The notes under the pieces: generated by a model
Database searches by the model: none
The model's input: only the letters and a program-made list of their open reading frames with translations
Told to the model about the DNA's origin: nothing
Part shown: piece by piece, positions 57,792 to 64,000 of the stretch
Position numbering within the stretch: position 1 is the first letter of the stretch
Layout of the letters: the number at the start of each line of letters is the position of its first letter
Translations under genes and position numbers: made by a program
Origin: Xestospongia bergquistia
Lineage: Eukaryota > Porifera > Demospongiae > Haplosclerida > Petrosiidae
NCBI GenBank assembly: GCA_963965975.1
Contig: OZ014421.1
Location: 1,059,001-1,123,000 of the forward strand
Direction of reading: 5' to 3'
DNA: 64,000 nt

Positions 57792-60700
57792 CTAGTCATC
57801 TTGATCAAACAGTATTGCTTCTCGTTCCATTTCTACTGACAGCACAGACATTGAAATAGATCTTCTTTCATCATCAGATGATTCTGGATGTATTAATGGA
57901 AGTTCCATATCATTACAAGTAGAAGGTGGTGGAGGTTTCTTGAACATTCTTTTGACTTTTGCGATTTGTTGCTGCCAATGAGACCTGAAGACACGATCAC
58001 ACACTTTAAAGAACATCAGACGATCCCAGACATGATATAATATAATACCACAGAATACAATAAATGTTAATAATACTGAAACAAAACTTGACCATTGTCT
58101 TTTTGAATCATTATTCTTGTTGGAAGTTTCTGAATTCATATAAGTCATAAACATGAGGTTAAGAATAAAAAATTTTTCTAGATATTCCAAAAGAATATGT
58201 CGATATATTCCCTTCAAAATGAAATACATTAGGATAATGATGATTAAAATAGATGCTAACACATCATAGCTTGCAATAGAGTTAATATTTAGTGAAACAA
58301 CCAGTGCTAAGATAACACGAAGTAGCAGTAAAAATCCAGTCCAAAAACGACACTTGTCCTTATATGGACCTCCATATGCATCAAAGAAAGGTTTCACATT
58401 TGTTGACAACTTTTGGCAAAAGCACATGTATTTTGATAAAGGTCCTTCAAATAATGGTATAGTAAGAAGGTAGAAGGAGTATGGAATAATAAGTAAAATG
58501 AGTACAGCAGATGAGAACAAAAACAATGGTAGATGACAACCTTCTAGATAGTGGACGTTAGCATCGAAATACCACCTCAATAATGATATGGTATTATTCT
58601 TATCATCATCAATGCATGGAATTTCAACCCAATAAAGGGCCTGGACAACAGTGCGTATTAGTTTAGTATAGGAGAAAAGGATCATAGTTGCTATGACTGG
58701 AATTATTTGTCTTCCAACAAGTCGAACCACTTTGGTAGAATATCGTAACAATATTATGATGACTAATAGAATCAACCAAATGTAGACTGGAAAGACAAAC
58801 TGAAGCCATGCTTTACTACAAGAATCCATAGTATGATAGAAACATGTGTTGATACCTAGATCAAGATTGACCCAAGAAATGAACCAGCTAAGAAATGGTA
58901 TTGGACCATTAGGAAAGAAGACGTGTTCGTACATTTTGACAACATTAGCATAGAATATAAGTCCATTGATTGTACCCACAGACACTGTTAAGTTTAAAAC
59001 CATGACAAAAGCAACTAGTGCTATACCAGCGAAAGCAAATGGAATGATAAGAGCTATGTGGTCATTAGTACAATTCCCACATTGATTGGAACCTAACATG
59101 AGACTGAGATTTTTAGAACATTGTCCACAGAGTATGCCTGATCGACCATGTAGACATTGTTTATTATGATAGTTAAGTGTAAAACTAATATTACTGTTAT
59201 TACAATAATCAAAGGGGCAATTAGGATAAACAATAAGACAGTTTGAATCATTTTCATAACCAATCCACATATCACCAATTCTTGTTATAATAAGAGTGTT
59301 ATTATCACAAGTTATTGAATCTGAATTTAATTCAAACCTACATACACAAGTATCATTTACTAATGGATATCCATTAGGACAGGGCTCAATAGTAACTTCA
59401 AAGATATTAGCATAAGGGTCAGATAAAGGTTTTCTGATTGAAGTTTCAAGTGTAGCATAGACTTGAGTTGTGTTCAGTGAAGGATTTGTTATTATCTTAA
59501 AAGTTATGTTAGTACAGTTTGCATTTAATCTATTGTTGTTATACTGCACAATGGATGTGTTATCTGATGAAGTTAATTTTATCGCACCCTTTGTTAAGCT
59601 ATCTTTTAGACCAACTGTAGCTAGTGGGATATTGACATCGATTCCAGGTATTGCAAATATACTGATGTTTGTAATAGAGCAATTAGGCTTATTTAATTCA
59701 CAAAAACATGCTTGAATAGGATCTGATGTCACTACTGATAGACCTGTCTGTTGAGGATAGTAAAATAGGTGATCAAAGTAAAGTGTCCTTGTACAATCAT
59801 CAATTTTACCACCATATAAGACATCACCAGATATGTCAGCTGTATTGTTTACAAAATATAATAGTGTTTTAATATCATTAGGATCATGATAAGGAATAAC
59901 TTTAAAAGAACATTCATTAGTAATATCTAAACCAAGAACTTGTGATACAAAGATTCCTCCACCTGACTCACTGGCATGATTATTAATAAATGATATGTTT
60001 GCATTCTGATTTATTATTAGTTGGGAAGATTCATATAAAGCAATACCACCACCATTAATGCCTGAATTGTTTACAAACATGTTATCACCATTAAATTTTA
60101 TTAGACTATTTTCAGCAACTAAACCAGTTGAATTATGACTAATAACTTGAATTTCGTCTAATGTGACATTAGTAACATTGATTAATACTACAGCAGATTT
60201 ATATCTATTCTGATATGCATCGATGTTATTCATTACTTTATTGAAAAGAATTGCAACATTTGTGAAGTGAAAGCTACTTGTGGAAGTTGATTGAAAAGAA
60301 TGCAGAACCAAACCTGATCCAAGGTATGCACTATTGTTGGATATATTGCAATTACTGAACACATTGCTGTTACTTTTTACATTCAAATAAGTGGACACTC
60401 CTCCTCCATAATACTTAGCATTATTACAATTTATGGCACAGTTAATAAATGTAATATTGCTACTTTCTGAGTACAAATGAATATCAACTCCTCCTCCATT
60501 ATACTGAGCAGTGTTGTTGTATATAGTGCACTTAAAAAACTCAATACTAACACTTTCTCTATACGAACGAATATATATTCCTCCACCACTACTATCTTGA
60601 GAAGTGTTGTTGTATACTTTGCAATTACTAAAATCTATACTGCCATTCCCATTTGAAGTAATGTACACTCCTCCTCCATTATACCATGCAGTATTGTTGT

Positions 60701-62447
60701 ATAAAGCACAGTCATTAAACTCAATGCTGCCATTCCCATACGAATAAAAGTAAACTCCTCCTCCCCAATACTGTGCAGTATTGTCGTATATATTGCAATT
60801 AAAAAACTCAATTGTAACACTTCTTGTAAAGGAATGGATAAATATTCCTCCACCATCATCATATTGAGCAGTATTGTTGTATATTTTACAGTTACTAAAG
60901 TCAATATTGCCATTCCCATACCCATATGTATAAACACCTACTCCTCCTCCATCATCTCGTGCAGTATTGTCACATATGACGCAATTACTAAATTCAATAC
61001 TGTAATCCCCATACCAAAAAAAGTCCACTCCACCTCCATCATACCATGCAATGTTGCTATATATAGTACAGTTACTAAAATCAATACTTCCATTCCCATT
61101 CATATAAATACCCACTCCTCCACCATCATACTGTGCAGTATTGTCATATATAATACATTTACTAAACTCAATACTGCAATTTCCAAACATAATAAAATTC
61201 ACTCCTCCTCCCCAATACCTTGCAGTATTGTTGTATATAGTGCAGTTATTAAACTCAATACTTCCATTCCCATTCCTATAAATACTCACTCCTCCTCCAC
61301 GATTCTGTGCAGTATTGTCATATATAATACATTTACTAAACTTAATACTGCAATTCCCATACATATTAAAATACACTCCTCCTCCATTGTCCTGTGCAGT
61401 ATTGTTGTATATAGTGCAGCTGAAAAACTCAATATTAGTACTTTCAGTAAATGAACGAGTATATACTCCTCCACCATCATCATTTAGAGCAGTATTGTTG
61501 TATATATTGCAGTTATTAAAGTAAATACTGGCATTCCCATATGTATAAATGTCCACTCCGCCTCCATCATTCTGTGCAGTATTGTTGCATATGATGCAAT
61601 CATCAAACTCAATACTACCACCTCCATGCAAGCTAATATTCACTCCTCCTCCAGACCAAGCATTATTGTATGAATATATGCTATTTTCAATGATTACATC
61701 AGCTTCATTATCATCACCATACCACAAAGACATACCATATCCTAACCCCAGTGTAAAATTTGATTTCAAAATAATAACTCTAGAGAGTCTTTTAGGCTGG
61801 GCATCATAGACTATCAATGCAATGCCTGAAGCTCCATTATTAGCAAATGAGGAATTATCAATTAACACATCATAAGTATTAACCAGAACAAGTCCATGAC
61901 CTGAACTATTTTGGACTGATACATGTTCTAATGTGACATTGCTGATGTTAACAAAAAACAAGCTAACTCTATGATGTTGATACCTGTAAGGCCCACAGTG
62001 ATTGCTAGGGATTTCTTCGTAACTGATATAATTATCAAAGCCACAGTTTGCTATTGTTAATGATTTAATTGTAATATTTCTGCTACTACTAAATCGTATA
62101 CCAGTTCTGTTGCTATCACTACACATTATGACTGAGGTGGATTGCATAACAGTCTCATGGAAGCCTTGTTCTATATGATCCTGTCCCTGTAGAGTTATAT
62201 TACTAACATTGCTGATATTTAATATACCTTGTAAACTATGAGTTTCATTTAGGAAGTAGAAAATGGTATCATCAGTGAAGTAAAACGAATAATCAGCAAC
62301 ATAGTAGGAGAGGTTGTAACAAGAAGTGTTATCAGAAGGACAATCTTCTCCATTAGGAGCTGCAGAGACATAATACTCAGAAGCAGTAACATATCCACTG
62401 TAGATATACAGTATAACTGATGTTATATAATAGATATGACACCTCAT
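57792..62447 (-). CDS. G7: intact beta-helix multi-pass membrane protein
   Basis: 1551 residues from MRCHIYYITSV. Signal peptide, cap with CPS..SCYNLSYY, about 15 rungs (274-716), post-helix segment, Cys-rich module (LCGQCSKNLSLMLGSNQC), about nine membrane helices from about residue 1129 and the tail ending AILFDQDD. An ATG five codons upstream is in frame but is not conserved, so 62447 is preferred. The coding sequence is intact, yet its upstream DNA does not match that of its paralogues from about 10 bp above the ATG. Its expression may therefore differ or be lost. Confidence 0.92.
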   Translation of the reverse strand: MRCHIYYITSVILYIYSGYVTASEYYVSAAPNGEDCPSDNTSCYNLSYYVADYSFYFTDDTIFYFLNETHSLQGILNISNVSNITLQGQDHIEQGFHETVMQSTSVIMCSDSNRTGIRFSSSRNITIKSLTIANCGFDNYISYEEIPSNHCGPYRYQHHRVSLFFVNISNVTLEHVSVQNSSGHGLVLVNTYDVLIDNSSFANNGASGIALIVYDAQPKRLSRVIILKSNFTLGLGYGMSLWYGDDNEADVIIENSIYSYNNAWSGGGVNISLHGGGSIEFDDCIICNNTAQNDGGGVDIYTYGNASIYFNNCNIYNNTALNDDGGGVYTRSFTESTNIEFFSCTIYNNTAQDNGGGVYFNMYGNCSIKFSKCIIYDNTAQNRGGGVSIYRNGNGSIEFNNCTIYNNTARYWGGGVNFIMFGNCSIEFSKCIIYDNTAQYDGGGVGIYMNGNGSIDFSNCTIYSNIAWYDGGGVDFFWYGDYSIEFSNCVICDNTARDDGGGVGVYTYGYGNGNIDFSNCKIYNNTAQYDDGGGIFIHSFTRSVTIEFFNCNIYDNTAQYWGGGVYFYSYGNGSIEFNDCALYNNTAWYNGGGVYITSNGNGSIDFSNCKVYNNTSQDSSGGGIYIRSYRESVSIEFFKCTIYNNTAQYNGGGVDIHLYSESSNITFINCAINCNNAKYYGGGVSTYLNVKSNSNVFSNCNISNNSAYLGSGLVLHSFQSTSTSSFHFTNVAILFNKVMNNIDAYQNRYKSAVVLINVTNVTLDEIQVISHNSTGLVAENSLIKFNGDNMFVNNSGINGGGIALYESSQLIINQNANISFINNHASESGGGIFVSQVLGLDITNECSFKVIPYHDPNDIKTLLYFVNNTADISGDVLYGGKIDDCTRTLYFDHLFYYPQQTGLSVVTSDPIQACFCELNKPNCSITNISIFAIPGIDVNIPLATVGLKDSLTKGAIKLTSSDNTSIVQYNNNRLNANCTNITFKIITNPSLNTTQVYATLETSIRKPLSDPYANIFEVTIEPCPNGYPLVNDTCVCRFELNSDSITCDNNTLIITRIGDMWIGYENDSNCLIVYPNCPFDYCNNSNISFTLNYHNKQCLHGRSGILCGQCSKNLSLMLGSNQCGNCTNDHIALIIPFAFAGIALVAFVMVLNLTVSVGTINGLIFYANVVKMYEHVFFPNGPIPFLSWFISWVNLDLGINTCFYHTMDSCSKAWLQFVFPVYIWLILLVIIILLRYSTKVVRLVGRQIIPVIATMILFSYTKLIRTVVQALYWVEIPCIDDDKNNTISLLRWYFDANVHYLEGCHLPLFLFSSAVLILLIIPYSFYLLTIPLFEGPLSKYMCFCQKLSTNVKPFFDAYGGPYKDKCRFWTGFLLLLRVILALVVSLNINSIASYDVLASILIIIILMYFILKGIYRHILLEYLEKFFILNLMFMTYMNSETSNKNNDSKRQWSSFVSVLLTFIVFCGIILYHVWDRLMFFKVCDRVFRSHWQQQIAKVKRMFKKPPPPSTCNDMELPLIHPESSDDERRSISMSVLSVEMEREAILFDQDD
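60300..61625 (-). repeat. Rung-coding tandem repeats of G7 (about 15)
   Basis: About 15 units averaging 88 bp. The SKCIIYDNTAQ rung appears twice with its neighbour (SKCIIYDN then NNCTIYNN or SNCTIYSN), pointing to an internal two-rung duplication. Confidence 0.85.
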
Positions 62448-63265
62448 AATATAATGTGTCAATATTAATTGATTCTAAAGAAAAAATAATAACCTAAACA
62501 AATATGTGTATTAATAAGAAATTATTCATAATATCAATGCAGTATTGCTTACTTGTTAAAAGAGGTACACTAGCAGCACAATACCAGTGAACAAATATCA
62601 CAATAAGTATAACCTGCAGGCTACAAGTATGTGCAATAGTTTTGATAGTAACATCACATGGCAGCAGTCCATATATTCAATTGAACAGATACACGACTTA
62701 AAATCTTTTTTTTAGGAAAAAAACAATCAAAACAATGCTGTTATCAATTAACCACTGACCTACTCCCTATAGTTTGTAATAACATCTGTGGTTGTATCAA
62801 AAGACACCCAATCTGATAAAGCAGCTTTGATCATGACAAAGACTGTCATTACTAATGATGTTATTGTAATAACTGTCACACAATATAATACCTTCTTTTG
62901 TCTATTGCTTGCAGAACTACTTTTGTGAGGTCAATTTTTGAAGTATATGAACTGTTCATTCAAAATAAGTAATATTTAAAACACTTTGTATTATTAATAT
63001 TGTAGTATATACTCAACCTAAGTGACCACAAATTGATTAAAACTATCAATTTATTTTTATTGTAACAGGACAGTTACTATTAAAACAGCTTTTCTTGATA
63101 AAAATACAAATAGTAATTACCAATTAATTTCTAAAAAACTGATAATCATTCATTGTTAGTATACACTCAGTAAAGTACATGTATAAACATCATATTATCA
63201 AAAATCACATTCTATTAAATATTTTCTAAAGTGTATACATTAACAAAGCGAATATTATTTCAACA
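62448..63265. other. Unmatched DNA upstream of G7
   Basis: No CACGTG, GACGTC or TATA cassette, and no visible homology to the upstream flanks of G1-G6. It holds no recognisable gene and none of the spacer modules seen elsewhere. Confidence 0.55.
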
Positions 63266-63650
63266 TTTTACTAATGAAGGAGTTGTGATTTGTATAGAGT
63301 GAGTTTATTGATTAATTTGCATTCTAACATTGAATCCACAGACTTGTACTGTAGTATTCTGTTACTGTTCAAGAATGACGTATAGAAATAGCCATTTTTA
63401 TTTACTTTTACGTTTTTCTGAGATTTGTGAAGTGAGTACATTAAACGTTGTATACCTACTTCTATAAGGTAGATGAAATATAGACTTAAAATTAAATCTT
63501 TATCCGCTTCTCTTTTAATTAGTAGAGAAAACTTCACAACAAATTATATAGTCTGTATATACACCCACTAATTATACCATAATATTGACTGTGATCACCT
63601 TAAATTGTTAATACCACACATGTGTAGTGATAAGCATTCATATGGATGTA
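63266..63650 (-). repeat. Partial 3'-flank copy at the right end
   Basis: Weak but colinear match to the family 3' flank: GGAGTTGTGATTTGTATAGAG at about 63277, TAGTATTCTGTTACTG at about 63351, ATTAGTAGAGAAAACTTCAC near 63520 and CTGTGATCACCTTAAATTGTT near 63590. The final part leading to a stop codon is missing inside the window. Confidence 0.55.
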
Positions 63651-64000
63651 CAATTATACTGCCTCATAACAATTTTTTTGTTTGAGCCAAAAAACCTAGT
63701 ACAAAATTAGGACTGAATCAAAAGATAACACATGGTTTGTTCCCTTGAGCATGCTCAGTAATCATGTACTAAATATAGAATATAGATGATTAAATTTAGA
63801 ACACAAGTTAAACATAGATCATAACCAAGTCTTACAATAAATTGATAGTTATTTGACCTTGTGGTGTGCGGAAATGTCCAGAATGAGAACGAGTAACTAT
63901 AGTGTTCGAAGTACATTATAAATTGTCACCTGTGTATGGAATGTTGATATTCTCAAATCTGAAAGTGGGATTGCTAGTTTCTTAAAAATGACCAGATGAT
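63651..64000. other. Right-end sequence, no feature recognised
   Basis: AT-rich, without family homology, repeat or coding signal that I can see. Confidence 0.4.

Noticed and set aside
63271-63537. 88-codon minus-strand open frame
   Set aside because: It lies in the flank-like repeat at the right end and has no recognisable domain, signal peptide or family resemblance.

Overview
The window is animal-type genomic DNA, strongly AT-rich, with intron-free giant genes, long AT-rich spacers, TA/CA/TAA microsatellites and remnants of a LINE, a hAT transposon and a hammerhead-bearing palindrome. The protein style suits an early-branching metazoan, most likely a demosponge such as Amphimedon: an extracellular beta-helix, a module reading LCGQC..G.SL.LGS..C, then a many-pass membrane domain. 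That identification is inference; no species-diagnostic gene such as rRNA or mitochondrial DNA is present.

Layout. Seven large members of ONE gene family lie head-to-tail, all on the minus strand: G1 (1-2223, runs off the left edge), G2 (4860-9232, frameshifted), G3 (16777-21939), G4 (30478-34391, frameshifted), G5 (39357-44453), G6 (48615-52907) and G7 (57792-62447). Each open gene encodes a signal peptide, an N-terminal cap, a stack of 28-30-residue rungs carrying one Cys and up to three N-glycosylation sequons each, a conserved post-helix region, a Cys-rich module, about nine membrane helices and a conserved cytoplasmic tail ending in DQDD. The rung number differs greatly between neighbours (about 3, 12, 21, 6, 20, 11 and 15), while the membrane domain is nearly constant.

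Spacers. They are built from reiterated flank modules, nearly all in the array orientation. Five of them hold a decayed copy of the family's membrane domain just 3' of an intact gene. G5, G6 and G7 with their flanks form tandem units of about 9.2 kb. Five genes (G2-G6) share an upstream cassette with a TATA-like box, a GACGTC or its relic, a forkhead-like TGTTTAT and a CACGTG E-box. G1 keeps a diverged version. G7 has lost it.

Mobile DNA. There is a 5'-truncated LINE (25725-26474), a hAT transposase C-terminal fragment (37467-37678), and a 170-bp near-perfect palindrome (45412-45581) whose plus strand folds as a candidate hammerhead ribozyme. A 1.1-kb tandem repeat containing TA microsatellites occupies about 10.7-13.9 kb.

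Interpretation. The array looks like a locus evolving by unequal exchange at two scales, whole genes and rungs. It gives a set of co-regulated surface receptors with ectodomains of very different length. A role in recognition of microbes or of self is an attractive hypothesis, but the sequence does not prove it.
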